Part shown: positions 54,714 through 63,479 of the stretch, piece by piece
Numbering within the stretch: the stretch's first letter is position 1
How the letters are laid out: every line of letters begins with the position of its first letter
Origin: Sphingopyxis flava
GTDB taxonomy: Bacteria > Pseudomonadota > Alphaproteobacteria > Sphingomonadales > Sphingomonadaceae
DNA: 64,000 bases
Direction of reading: 5' to 3'
Assembly: GCF_900168005.1 (NCBI RefSeq)
Contig: NZ_FUYP01000008.1
Span: 62,001-126,000, forward strand
The notes under the pieces: model-generated
The model's database searches: none
The model's input: the letters and a program-made list of their open reading frames with translations, nothing else
Told to the model about the DNA's origin: nothing
Program-made: the position numbers and the translations under genes

Positions 54714-56303
54714 TCAATGCCCCATATCCGCTGCCGACGCCTTCGGAGCACCGCGCGCAGGCGGGCGCAGCAGCATGACGAGCGGTACCGAGAGCAAGGT
54801 CACCCACATCATTGCCCAGAAATCGTCGATATAGGCGACCATCGCCGCCTGCCGGTTGATCTCCGCGTTCACCATGGCCATCGCGCTCGCGCCGAGCGCG
54901 CCAAGGCGGTCGGAGGTCGAGGGGTCGATCAGCGGGACTGCGCTGCTCGTGATATGCGCGGCCAAATCCTCATGGCTGCGCTGGGTATTCGCGCCGAGCA
55001 GCGTCGTCACCACCGAAATGCCCACCGACGCACCGACGCTGCGCACAAGATTGAGCAAGCTTGCAGCGTCGGTGCGGTGAGCGGGTGACAGCGTTGCGAA
55101 GGCCATGGTGTTGAGCGGGATGAAGATCAGCCCCATGCCGAGCCCTTGAACCAGCCCGCTGACCACGACCGGCCAGGCGCCCATCATCAGCGACCATTGG
55201 CTCATCTGGTAAAGCGAGTAGGCAGCGATCAGCAACCCCGAGCCGACCAGCCAGCGTGCGTCGATCCGCCCCAGCAACTGTCCGGCAATCCACATGCTGA
55301 TAAAGATACCGATGCCCCGCACCGCGAGCACCCAGCCTGTATCGATCACCGGCCAACCGAACAACCGCTGGAGCATCGGCGGAAGCAGCGCCATCGATGA
55401 GAACATGACGATGCCGCTCACCACCATGAAGCCGAGCGCGATGAGCAGGTTGCGGTCGGCGAGCATCTTGCGGTCGAACAGCGTGTTGCGCCCCGTCAGG
55501 AGGTGAACGAGGAAGATCCACAAACAGGCGGCGGCGACGCCGGCCTCGATCCAGATCTCGGCACTGTCGAACCAGTCCTTCTGCGCCCCGCGGTCGAGCA
55601 TCAGCTGTAGCGCGGCGAGCCCGAGGGCGAGCATCGAGAAACCGAACAGGTCGAACTTGCGGTCGAGACGCGGTGTCGCGGGCAGCAGCGCCCACATGAG
55701 CGCAAGCGTTGCGAGCCCCACCGGCAGATTGACGTAAAACACCCAGCGCCAGTTGGCCGCTTCGGTCAGCCAGCCGCCCAAGATCGGCCCCATGATCGGA
55801 CCAACCATGATCCCCATGCCCCAGATCGACATCGCGCGCGCGTGGCGCTCGGGCGGATTGATATCGAGCATCACCGATTGCGACAGCGGGCCAATGAAGG
55901 CGGCGCTGACTCCTTGAAGGAAGCGGAAGGCCACCATTTGCTCGAGGTTCTGGGCCGCCCCGCAGGCCATCGACGTGATGATGAAGCCGATGACCGAGGC
56001 TAGGAAGAGATTGCGGCGCCCGATGCGGTCGGCAAGCCAGCCGGTGATCGGCATTGCGATTGCCGAGGCTATGATATAGCTCGTCAGAACCCAATTCACC
56101 GTCTCGCTTGTTGCGCCGAGGCTCGACTGCATATGCGGAATGGCGACATTGGCGATCGTCGTGTCGAGGATCTGCATCACCGAGGCGCCCATGACCGCAA
56201 CGGTCAGCAGGCCGCGGTAGCGGACCTGCTCGTGGAGCGGCCGATCTGCGTGGACGCGGGTCGCTGCGGGCGCGCTGCGGCGGGAAAAGGCGCGGCTGGC
56301 CAT
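54714..56303 (-). CDS. DHA2-family multidrug efflux MFS transporter (EmrB-like)
   Basis: 529 residues, about 14 TM helices. Motif C (IMVGPIMGPILGGWLTE), motif A (GWLADRIGRRNLFLASVIG), MQILDTTIANVAIPHMQSSL (family opening) and NWRWVFYVNLPVGL are EmrB/DHA2 hallmarks. It pumps drugs or other toxic compounds with the EmrA-like adaptor encoded just upstream (15 bp). Confidence 0.95.
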   Translation of the reverse strand: MASRAFSRRSAPAATRVHADRPLHEQVRYRGLLTVAVMGASVMQILDTTIANVAIPHMQSSLGATSETVNWVLTSYIIASAIAMPITGWLADRIGRRNLFLASVIGFIITSMACGAAQNLEQMVAFRFLQGVSAAFIGPLSQSVMLDINPPERHARAMSIWGMGIMVGPIMGPILGGWLTEAANWRWVFYVNLPVGLATLALMWALLPATPRLDRKFDLFGFSMLALGLAALQLMLDRGAQKDWFDSAEIWIEAGVAAACLWIFLVHLLTGRNTLFDRKMLADRNLLIALGFMVVSGIVMFSSMALLPPMLQRLFGWPVIDTGWVLAVRGIGIFISMWIAGQLLGRIDARWLVGSGLLIAAYSLYQMSQWSLMMGAWPVVVSGLVQGLGMGLIFIPLNTMAFATLSPAHRTDAASLLNLVRSVGASVGISVVTTLLGANTQRSHEDLAAHITSSAVPLIDPSTSDRLGALGASAMAMVNAEINRQAAMVAYIDDFWAMMWVTLLSVPLVMLLRPPARGAPKASAADMGH

Positions 56304-56318
56304 GGTCGCGGCCGCCGT

Positions 56319-57437
56319 CTACTTGCAGCCGCCCGACGTGATCACCTTTACCTCGCTCGACAGGCCGGCGATCATCGCACGCCTTGGCACTTCGTCGAAC
56401 GCGATGTGAACGGGGACGCGCTGGGTCACCTTGACCCAGTTGCCGGTCGCATTCTGAGCGGGCAGCACCGAAAATTCGCTCCCGGTTCCGGCCCCGATCG
56501 TCTGGACATGGCCGCGTACGACGAGCCCCGGATAGGCGTCGAAGCGCATTTCGGCCGGCTGACCGATGCACATGTCAGCAAGGTCGGTTTCCTTGAAATT
56601 GGCCTCGACCCATGGATGCGCTGTGTCGACCAAGGTGACCGCGGGCAGCCCCGCCACCATCATTTGCCCGACCTGTAACCGATCCGACTCGGCAACCCGG
56701 CCCGCGCTTGGCGCGCGCACCTCCGTGCGGCCCAGATCGACCTCGGCCTGCGCGCGCTGGACGCGCGCGGCCTCGACCTGCGGATTGGTGCCGCTCGCGC
56801 CTGTCGCGAGTTTGGCGCGGGCTTCGGCCGCGTCGGCTCGGGCCTGAGCCAGACGTGCACGCGCCTGTTCGACCGCGTGCTTCGCGGCGTCATAGGCAGC
56901 CTTGGTTGTGAACCCCTTGTCCATGAGCGCCGCTTGCCGCTGGAAATTGGCCTCGGCAAAGGCGATATCTTCCTGGGCCGCCTTGATACTGACCTGCGTT
57001 GCAGCGAGGCTGGCCGACAGATTGCCGACATCGACCTTTGCCGCGTCGATTGCAGCGCCCGCCTGCGCGACCGTCAATTTATAAGGGCGCCTGTCGATAC
57101 GGAAGATCAGGTCTCCTGCTTTCACCTCCTGACCCTCGCGCACGGCGACTTCGGTGATCAGCCCGCCGACTTCGGCCGCGATCGACACCTTGTCCATCTG
57201 GACATAGGCGTTGTCGGTCGACACCGACCCGCCGCTCGCAAGCCACCAGACGCCGCCCGCGATCGCGAGCGCCGCGGGCACGCCGAACATCAGTGCGCGC
57301 GCATGCCAGCTCGGTTTCGCATCGCTTTCGGGAAGGGCGGGTGCGGAAATTGCGGGCGGCACCGGATCGGCCTTCGGGGCGGCACGAGGCGGCTTGGCCT
57401 CTTCGGCCTTGGGACGGGATGGGGAGAGCTGGGTCAT
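56319..57437 (-). CDS. HlyD/EmrA-type membrane fusion protein
   Basis: 372 residues from the ATG that overlaps the marR stop. A Pro/Ala-rich cytosolic start (about 1-42), one TM helix (about 48-68), then STDNAYVQMDKVSIAAEVGG, VAVREGQEVKAGDLIFRID (biotinyl-lipoyl), a coiled-coil hairpin, and VRAPSAGRVAESDRLQVGQM. It connects the EmrB pump to an outer-membrane channel not seen here. Confidence 0.94.
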   Translation of the reverse strand: MTQLSPSRPKAEEAKPPRAAPKADPVPPAISAPALPESDAKPSWHARALMFGVPAALAIAGGVWWLASGGSVSTDNAYVQMDKVSIAAEVGGLITEVAVREGQEVKAGDLIFRIDRRPYKLTVAQAGAAIDAAKVDVGNLSASLAATQVSIKAAQEDIAFAEANFQRQAALMDKGFTTKAAYDAAKHAVEQARARLAQARADAAEARAKLATGASGTNPQVEAARVQRAQAEVDLGRTEVRAPSAGRVAESDRLQVGQMMVAGLPAVTLVDTAHPWVEANFKETDLADMCIGQPAEMRFDAYPGLVVRGHVQTIGAGTGSEFSVLPAQNATGNWVKVTQRVPVHIAFDEVPRRAMIAGLSSEVKVITSGGCK

Positions 57438-57889
57438 TCTGCGGCCTCTGCTTGGGTCTCGTTGTGCGCGTCGCGACGCGACAGGTTGCACCGGATGCGC
57501 CCGACGAGCGCGATCAGTTGTTCCCGTTCGGCATCGTTCAGTCCGTCGGTGGCTTCCTCGTTCAGCCGGTTCGTCGTCTGGCGCATGACGTCGAGAAGAT
57601 CGCGCGCGCGGGGTGTGAGGTGGAGCCGCCAGGCGCGCCGGTCGGCGGGGTCGGCGCGGCGCTCGACGAGCCCCGCCTCCGCCAGCCGGTCGACCATGCG
57701 CGAGAGGGTGATCGGCTCGACCTCGATCAATTCGGCGAGCGGGCCCTGCCGGATGCCCTCGTGCCGCTTCAGATAGCTGATCAGCCGCCATTGGAGCGCG
57801 GTTACCCCGCTGCCCTTCGTGCGCGCGTTGAACGCCCGGCGGAACAGCCGCGCGGTATCGTTCATCAGGAAACCGATCGTCTCGTTCAT
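57434..57889 (-). CDS. MarR-family transcription regulator
   Basis: 151 residues. TALQWRLISYLKRHEGIRQG, LIEVEPITLSRMVDRLAEAG and LVERRADPADRRAWRLHLT form the winged helix with its wing. It is the first gene of marR-emrA-emrB and probably represses it. A perfect palindrome lies 15 bp upstream of the ATG. Frames extending upstream are shadows. Confidence 0.95.
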   Translation of the reverse strand: MNETIGFLMNDTARLFRRAFNARTKGSGVTALQWRLISYLKRHEGIRQGPLAELIEVEPITLSRMVDRLAEAGLVERRADPADRRAWRLHLTPRARDLLDVMRQTTNRLNEEATDGLNDAEREQLIALVGRIRCNLSRRDAHNETQAEAAE

Positions 57890-57903
57890 GGCAGGGCATA
57901 TAA

Positions 57904-57915
57904 TAGCAATTGCTA
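57904..57915. promoter_or_regulatory. MarR-type operator between marR and the isomerase gene
   Basis: TAGCAATTGCTA is a perfect 12-bp palindrome flanked by AT-rich sequence. A TATAAT (57914-57919) on the plus strand overlaps its end and could be the -10 of the divergent isomerase gene; the minus strand also has TATTAT. A repressor here could control both sides. Confidence 0.65.
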
Positions 57916-58027
57916 TAATGGGCAACAGAATGCCCGGCGCTTCTGACACTGCGCTGCGATGACCTTCTCTTCCGGAGCAAGGTGCTCCGACACTTGCGCC
58001 CGGCCGCAATATGGGCAGGATACCGCC

Positions 58028-58681
58028 ATGACTCTCACTGCCGACCTCTTCTGGTCCTTTCGATCGCCCTATTCCTATCTTGCAATCGGCCGCTATCGCG
58101 CGCTCGCTGCGAGCCATGCGCTCGACATCAATTTGCGTCCCGTCTATCCGCTCGCGATCCGCCAGCCCGACTTTTTCGAGCGCAACCATCCTAACTGGCT
58201 GAGCTACACGATGCGCGACATGATCCGCGTCGCGCAGTTCCACGGCATCCCCTTCGGGCCGCCACGGCCCGACCCCATTGTCCAGAATGTGAAGACGCGG
58301 GAGATTGCTGCCGAGCAGCCCTATATCTATCGCCTCACCCGGCTCGGCCAGGCGGCCTCGCGCCGCGGCAAGAGTCTCGCCTTCTGTGATGAGGCGGCGC
58401 AGCTCATCTGGGGCGGAGTGCAGAATTGGCATCTTGGCGACCATCTCGCTGGCGCCGCAAAACGCGCGGGGCTCGACCTCGCCGAACTCGATGCAGAAGC
58501 CGAGCGCGACGCTGAGGCGCTCGATACGGAAATCGCCGCCAACCAGCTGGCGCTCGAAATTGCCGGCCACTGGGGCGTGCCGACGCTCGTTTTCGACGGC
58601 GAGCCCTTCTTCGGGCAGGATCGCATCGACATGGCGCGCTGGCGTATGGAGCAGAAGGGGCTGGAGGCTCGCTCCGGCTGA
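58028..58681 (+). CDS. DsbA-family 2-hydroxychromene-2-carboxylate isomerase-like protein
   Basis: 217 residues. LFWSFRSPYSYLAIGRYRAL replaces the CxxC of DsbA with serine, as in HCCA isomerases and kappa-class glutathione transferases. GHWGVPTLVFDGEPFFGQDR is the typical cis-Pro end. It may isomerise aromatic degradation intermediates; the exact substrate is unknown. It is divergent from the MarR operon and may be coregulated with it. Confidence 0.9.
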   Translation: MTLTADLFWSFRSPYSYLAIGRYRALAASHALDINLRPVYPLAIRQPDFFERNHPNWLSYTMRDMIRVAQFHGIPFGPPRPDPIVQNVKTREIAAEQPYIYRLTRLGQAASRRGKSLAFCDEAAQLIWGGVQNWHLGDHLAGAAKRAGLDLAELDAEAERDAEALDTEIAANQLALEIAGHWGVPTLVFDGEPFFGQDRIDMARWRMEQKGLEARSG

Positions 58682-58725
58682 CTCGTGCCTTGCGCCGCCG
58701 CCCCGTCGGCGCCTAGTAACGCTCC

Positions 58726-59481
58726 ATGGCGATAGAAGCACGATTTTTCGAGGCGCGCGACGGCGTGCAGCTGGCGTGGCGCGAAACGGGCGAGGGGGCA
58801 CCGGTGGTGCTGCTCCACGGCCTCTTTTCGAGCGCGGAGGTCAACTGGATCAAGTTCGGAACTGCCGAGCGCGTTGCGGCCGAGGGCTTTCGGGTGATCA
58901 TGCCAGACCTTCGTGTCCATGGATCGAGCGCCGCGCCGCACGATGTCGGACATTTTCCGCCCGACGTGCTCGTCGACGACCTAGAAGACCTGGTCGCCCA
59001 TCTTGGTCTTTCCGATTTCGACCTCGGAGGCTTCTCGCTCGGCGCCCGGACCAGCGTGCGCGCCGTCCTCGCCGGGATGTCGCCCAGGCGGCTGATTCTC
59101 GGGGGGATGGGACTTGCGGGGCTCGCCGGGTGGAAGCGCCGCGGGGAGTTCTTCAAACGCGTGATCGCCGAATATGAAAGCGCGAAGCGCGGGGACGATG
59201 TCTGGTTGTCGGTCCAGTTCATGAAGACGATGAAGGTCGACCGCATCGCCGCTGGGCATTTGCTCGACAGCTTCACCGACACGGCCCCCGATGCGCTCGC
59301 GGCGCTGACGATGCCGGTTCTCGTTGTGTGCGGCGACAAGGACCATGACAATGGCTCGGCCGAGGAACTCGTCGCGGCGCTGGCCGATGCGCGGCTTGCG
59401 ATGATCCCGGGCACGCACATGTCGAGCGTGACCGAGCCCGCGCTCGGCGAGGCGATTGCTCGCTTCCTGGCCACCGCTTGA
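58726..59481 (+). CDS. Alpha/beta-hydrolase
   Basis: 251 residues. VVLLHGLFSSAEVN (oxyanion region), the nucleophile elbow LGGFSLGARTSVRA (GFSLG), an acid in VVCGDKDHDNG and a histidine in IPGTHMSSV form a complete triad. It is a cytosolic esterase-like enzyme; substrate unknown. It lies 44 bp after the isomerase gene in the same direction and may be cotranscribed with it. Confidence 0.92.
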   Translation: MAIEARFFEARDGVQLAWRETGEGAPVVLLHGLFSSAEVNWIKFGTAERVAAEGFRVIMPDLRVHGSSAAPHDVGHFPPDVLVDDLEDLVAHLGLSDFDLGGFSLGARTSVRAVLAGMSPRRLILGGMGLAGLAGWKRRGEFFKRVIAEYESAKRGDDVWLSVQFMKTMKVDRIAAGHLLDSFTDTAPDALAALTMPVLVVCGDKDHDNGSAEELVAALADARLAMIPGTHMSSVTEPALGEAIARFLATA

Positions 59482-59555
59482 CCCGACTGGCCGTGCGGTC
59501 CAGACTGGCGGCCATCGCGCCAGAGAGCGCCATGATCATCCAGAGGACGCACTCC

Positions 59556-61409
59556 ATGAAAGCCATGATTTCGACCCTGTCGCTTGCGATATCGCTTGCT
59601 TTTGCCGCAAGTCCGGCAATGGCCCAGGACGCTACGCCTGCCGCGGCAGAGACAGCGCGCGCCACTGCTCCCACCGCCGCCGATGCCGATGCATTCATCG
59701 CCGCCGCAGAGAAGGATCTCTTCGACTATTCGGTCGAGGCGAGCCAGGTGAACTGGGTCAATTACAACTTCATCACCGAAGACACCGATGCAATGGCCGC
59801 GAGGATCAACGCCATCGGTACAAAAAAAGCGGTCAAATATGCGCTTGAAGCTGCCAAATATCGGAATGTGCCGGGGCTGAGCGCCGATACGAAGCGCAAG
59901 CTCGACATTTTGCGCAACGGCATCGTGCTGCCGGCTCCGACGACGGAGGGCGCCGCGGCCGAGCTCAACCGGATCGCGACCCACCTCTCGTCGCAATATG
60001 GCAAGGGCAAGGGGGCGCTCGACGGAAAGCCGATATCGGGCTCCGACATCGAGGCCGAGATGGGCAATCTCGAGCATACGCCGGCCCAGTTCGCGGAGAT
60101 GTGGACGAGCTGGCACGACAATGTTGGTGCGCCAATGAAGGACGATTATGCCAAGATGGTCGGCATTGCCAATGAGGGCGCAAAGGAACTGGGCTTCAGC
60201 GACGTCGGTGCGATGTGGCGCTCGGGCTATGACATGCCTCCCGAGGAATTTGCGAAGACGACCGAGCGGCTCTGGCAGGAAGTGAAGCCGCTCTACATGG
60301 CGCTCCATACCTATGTCCGCTGGAAGCTGAACGAGAAATATGGTGACGCGGTGCAGCCCAGGACGGGTCCGATCCGCGCCGACCTGCTCGGCAACATGTG
60401 GGCGCAGGAATGGGGCAATATCTATCCGCTCGTTGCGCCCGCAGGCTCGGGGGACCTCGGCTACGACATCGGCGATCTGCTGAAGGCCCAGGGCAAGACG
60501 CCGCTCGACATGGTGAAGGCCGGCGAGAATTTCTATTCCTCGCTCGGCTTCGCGCCGCTACCCGAAACCTTCTGGAAGCGCAGCCTGTTCGTGAAGCCCG
60601 CCGACCGCGAGGTCGTGTGCCACGCCTCGGCATGGAACATCGACAACAAGGACGACATCCGCATCAAGATGTGCACCAAGGTGAATTCGGACGATTTCGT
60701 CACGATCCACCACGAGCTGGGCCACAATTATTACCAGCGCGCGTACAACAAGCAGCCTTTCCTCTATCTGAATGGCGCCAATGATGGCTTCCATGAGGCG
60801 ATCGGCGATTTCGTCGCGCTGTCGATCACCCCGCAATATCTGGTCGACATCGGCTTGCTCGATAAGGCGCAGGTACCGGGTGCCGACAAGGATATTGGCC
60901 TATTGTTGCGGCAGGCAATGGACAAGGTTGCCTTCTTGCCCTTTGGCTTGCTGGTCGACCGGTGGCGTTGGGGCGTGTTCGACGGGACGATCCAGCCCGC
61001 CGATTACAACAAGGCCTGGACCGACCTGCGCCAGCAGTATCAGGGCATCGTCCCGCCCGGCGAACGGCCGGCCGATGCCTTCGACCCGGGCGCCAAATAT
61101 CATATCCCCGGCAATACCCCTTATTCGCGCTATTTCCTCGCACGCATCCTGCAGTTCCAATTCTATCAGGCGGCGTGCAAGCAGGCAGGCTGGAAGGGGC
61201 CGCTCCACCGCTGCTCCTTCTATGGCAACAAGGCCGTCGGCGCGAAGCTCAATGCGATGCTCGAGATGGGTGCGTCGAAGCCCTGGCCCGACGCGCTCGA
61301 AGCGTTTACGGGAAGCCGCGAGATGTCGGGCAAGGCGATGGCCGCCTATTTCGCGCCGCTCAAGACGTGGCTCGACGGACAGAATAAGGGCAAGCCGTCC
61401 GGCTGGTAA
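59556..61409 (+). CDS. Exported M2-family peptidyl-dipeptidase (ACE-like)
   Basis: 617 residues. A signal peptide is about 1-24 (MKAMISTLSLAISLAFAAS, ending AMAQ). The zinc motif is HHELGHNYYQ (HExxH at 386-390), with the third ligand in NDGFHEAIGD 24 residues further on. AMWRSGYDMPPEEFA and GNTPYSRYFLARILQFQFYQ are M2 hallmarks. It removes dipeptides from peptide ends in the periplasm. AGAGGA lies upstream of the ATG. A terminator follows 30 bp later. Confidence 0.96.
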   Translation: MKAMISTLSLAISLAFAASPAMAQDATPAAAETARATAPTAADADAFIAAAEKDLFDYSVEASQVNWVNYNFITEDTDAMAARINAIGTKKAVKYALEAAKYRNVPGLSADTKRKLDILRNGIVLPAPTTEGAAAELNRIATHLSSQYGKGKGALDGKPISGSDIEAEMGNLEHTPAQFAEMWTSWHDNVGAPMKDDYAKMVGIANEGAKELGFSDVGAMWRSGYDMPPEEFAKTTERLWQEVKPLYMALHTYVRWKLNEKYGDAVQPRTGPIRADLLGNMWAQEWGNIYPLVAPAGSGDLGYDIGDLLKAQGKTPLDMVKAGENFYSSLGFAPLPETFWKRSLFVKPADREVVCHASAWNIDNKDDIRIKMCTKVNSDDFVTIHHELGHNYYQRAYNKQPFLYLNGANDGFHEAIGDFVALSITPQYLVDIGLLDKAQVPGADKDIGLLLRQAMDKVAFLPFGLLVDRWRWGVFDGTIQPADYNKAWTDLRQQYQGIVPPGERPADAFDPGAKYHIPGNTPYSRYFLARILQFQFYQAACKQAGWKGPLHRCSFYGNKAVGAKLNAMLEMGASKPWPDALEAFTGSREMSGKAMAAYFAPLKTWLDGQNKGKPSGW

Positions 61410-61438
61410 TCGGGAAAGCCTGTCACGAATGGGGCTGG

Positions 61439-61464
61439 AGGGGCGACTCTTTCGCCCCTTTTTC
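61439..61464 (+). terminator. Intrinsic terminator of the M2 dipeptidase gene
   Basis: AGGGGCGA (61439-61446) pairs perfectly with TCGCCCCT (61452-61459) over a 5-nt loop and is followed by a T-run. Confidence 0.88.
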
Positions 61465-61495
61465 CTGGCAACAGGGAAGGGGTCAACTTTTCCCG

Positions 61496-61822
61496 TCACT
61501 TGGCTTCCACTGCCCGCTTGAACCGCGCCAGACGCGATGCCGCCGCGGCGGCGTAGGGGCCGATCCAGCGATCGTGGATGTCGTGGATCGGCATCGCGTT
61601 GAGGTGGTTCCAGCGCTCGCGGCCGCGCCGCTCGGCGATCACGAGTCCTGCCTCTTCGAGCACTTTGACATGCTGCATGACGGTGCAGCGGTCGATGTCT
61701 GGAAAATGCGCGCACAATGTGCCGGTGGTGAGCGGCTGATCCTTAAGGTCGTCCAGAATCTGGCGCCGCACCGCATGCGCGAGCGCTTTGAAGACGCGGT
61801 CGTAATCATCGTGGATTGACAT
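61496..61822 (-). CDS. ArsR-family transcription regulator
   Basis: 108 residues. VFKALAHAVRRQILDDLKDQ, LTTGTLCAHFPDIDRCTVMQ and HVKVLEEAGLVIAERRGRER form the winged helix; no metal-binding ELCVCDL motif is present, so it senses something other than arsenic-type ligands. It is divergent from the SRPBCC gene, a common arrangement, and a perfect 20-bp palindrome covers its start codon. Confidence 0.93.
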   Translation of the reverse strand: MSIHDDYDRVFKALAHAVRRQILDDLKDQPLTTGTLCAHFPDIDRCTVMQHVKVLEEAGLVIAERRGRERWNHLNAMPIHDIHDRWIGPYAAAAASRLARFKRAVEAK

Positions 61823-61840
61823 GTTATAAATTTATAACAT
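61821..61840. promoter_or_regulatory. Perfect 20-bp palindrome, candidate ArsR operator
   Basis: ATGTTATAAATTTATAACAT reads the same on both strands. It overlaps the arsR start codon (61820-61822) and ends 30 bp before the SRPBCC ATG, so a bound regulator could block both genes. It is far more AT-rich than its surroundings. Confidence 0.8.
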
Positions 61841-61870
61841 AATTGGCGCCGACTCAAGTGGAGAGCGACG

Positions 61871-62353
61871 ATGGAGCTGAAATTCCGAGTGGCGGCCCGG
61901 ATCGCAAAGCCGGTGCACGAGGTGTTCGAGGCGGTGGCAGATCCCGCCAAGCTTTCACACTATTTCACGACCGGCGGCGCAAAAGGGCGGCTCGAGACCG
62001 GCGCCACGGTCGAGTGGGACTTTCATGACTTTCCCGGCGCCTTTCCCGTCTATGTGATCAAGGTCGTTCCCGACGAGAAAATCATTCTCGAATGGCAGGC
62101 GAACGAAGGCGAAGCGCCCAATGTCGAAGGCGGCGAGCTTGTCGATGCCGATTACCGCACGCGGGTCACGATGCGCTTCCAGGAGTTGGACGATGGCCGT
62201 ACCCTCGTCGAGATCACAGAGGAAGGCTGGCGCGAGAACCAGGGGGCGCTCAGCGCCTCATATGGCAATTGCCAAGGCTGGTCGCAAATGCTCTGCGCGC
62301 TCAAGGCGTGGATGGAGCATGGCATCAATTTGCGCGAGGGCATGTACATATAA
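61871..62353 (+). CDS. SRPBCC (AHSA1-type) domain protein
   Basis: 160 residues. FRVAARIAKPVHEVFEAVAD, YFTTGGAKGRLETGATVEWD and ILEWQANEGEAPNVEGG plus ELDDGRTLVEITEEGW match the Activator of Hsp90 ATPase homologue 1-like START fold. It probably binds a hydrophobic ligand. ArsR/SRPBCC pairs are common and often controlled by the paired regulator. Confidence 0.92.
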   Translation: MELKFRVAARIAKPVHEVFEAVADPAKLSHYFTTGGAKGRLETGATVEWDFHDFPGAFPVYVIKVVPDEKIILEWQANEGEAPNVEGGELVDADYRTRVTMRFQELDDGRTLVEITEEGWRENQGALSASYGNCQGWSQMLCALKAWMEHGINLREGMYI

Positions 62354-62354
62354 G

Positions 62355-62385
62355 CGGCCCTTCCCGCCATGGGCGGGAAGGGCCG
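62355..62385. terminator. 14-bp hairpin between convergent genes
   Basis: CGGCCCTTCCCGCC (62355-62368) and GGCGGGAAGGGCCG (62372-62385) form a perfect stem with a 3-nt loop, 1 bp after the SRPBCC stop. No T-run follows. Probably stops or protects both transcripts. Confidence 0.65.
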
Positions 62386-62418
62386 AGGTTAATGGCAAAT
62401 CTTTGAGTCCTGGCGGCT

Positions 62419-63294
62419 TTAAATGCCGTCGACGGCCTTGCTGACGAGAATGTTCACCGCGACGCGGCGGTTCTGAGCCTTCCCTTCCGCTGTGCTGTTA
62501 TCCGCCGCCGGATCGGCCTCGGCCATACCAGTCGGTGTCAGCATCCGGTAAGGCTTCCACCCGCAGGCTTGCTGGAGGTGATTGACGACGCGCGCCGCGC
62601 GCTTTTCGCTAAGCACCTGGTTGAACTCCTGGCTACCCGTCGAGTCGGTATAGCCGACAACGAGCAGCAACGCATTGTCCATCGCCTCGGCCTGGCTCGC
62701 TGCGGCGCAAAGATCGGCCTTGGCCTGTTCCGACAGAACAGCCTTGCCGGTATCGAAGTTCACATTTGTCGTGCCCTTCACATTATACTGGTCGATGTCG
62801 CCCACCCGGCCACGCAGCGCCTCGGTCGCGGCCTCCTGGGCGGTGAAACGCTGATTGGTGCCAGTGTGGATCATCGAGGCCGTACGAAGATCCTTGTTCT
62901 TAAGAGCGATCTTGCTTGCGACCAAGCCGCCTTCCCACTGTAGCGTTTCGACGCTGACCGGCAAACCGTTGAGCAGCGCATCCGCGGCAAGCTTGTCGCT
63001 GTCGAGGCCAAGGAAACCGCCACTGCTCTTGATCTTCGTGCCTTCGGCAAGGGCGATCGTGGTATTGGTCCCATCGGCGCCTGTAACCTGCATCGCCCCG
63101 TCGCTGCGCGCAGAGATGATGCCTTCGACTTCGGGGCCTTTGGCCATTTGAGACAGATCGGGCATGAGCTGTCCGTTGACGATCACATTGTCGCTGGCGG
63201 GCGCCCCCTGCTCCTGCGCCGCGAGGCTGATCGATGCTGTTCCTGCCAGCATCGCCAGCAGCATCATCCTCGAACTTTTGGAAACCGCTCCCAT
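62419..63294 (-). CDS. OmpA-family protein
   Basis: 291 residues. A signal peptide is about 1-25 (ending SLAAQ), AAGGAG lies 6 nt before the ATG. About 30-150 is a unique domain (DNVIVNGQLMPDLSQMAKG). The C-terminal OmpA domain has NVNFDTGKAVLSEQAKADL, VVGYTDSTGSQEFNQVLSEK and RRVAVNILV, which bind peptidoglycan. It is likely to tether the envelope. Confidence 0.93.
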   Translation of the reverse strand: MGAVSKSSRMMLLAMLAGTASISLAAQEQGAPASDNVIVNGQLMPDLSQMAKGPEVEGIISARSDGAMQVTGADGTNTTIALAEGTKIKSSGGFLGLDSDKLAADALLNGLPVSVETLQWEGGLVASKIALKNKDLRTASMIHTGTNQRFTAQEAATEALRGRVGDIDQYNVKGTTNVNFDTGKAVLSEQAKADLCAAASQAEAMDNALLLVVGYTDSTGSQEFNQVLSEKRAARVVNHLQQACGWKPYRMLTPTGMAEADPAADNSTAEGKAQNRRVAVNILVSKAVDGI

Positions 63295-63431
63295 ACACTA
63301 CTCCTTCAAACGCGTTAGGTAGGGTCCCGCAGTTCATATGGCCCCTTCCGGCACAGAATTACGCGCAGACGGAGCAGGGGTTGCGCAGATCGTCGACCGC
63401 CTTGCACGGCTTGGCTAATCTGGAAAACAGG

Positions 63432-63460
63432 CAAAAAACGCATGAATCCGAGGGATTCAG
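63432..63460 (-). terminator. Intrinsic terminator of the SDR gene
   Basis: On the minus strand TGAATCC (63459-63453) pairs with GGATTCA (63449-63443) over a 3-nt loop and is followed 4 nt later by six T residues (63438-63433), about 20 bp after the SDR stop. Confidence 0.7.
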
Positions 63461-63479
63461 AAGATTAATCGGGCAATAT

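Noticed and set aside
57980-58801. Long minus-strand extension upstream of marR
   Set aside because: It passes antisense through the isomerase gene and across the operator palindrome; the ATG at 57889 gives a normal MarR length.
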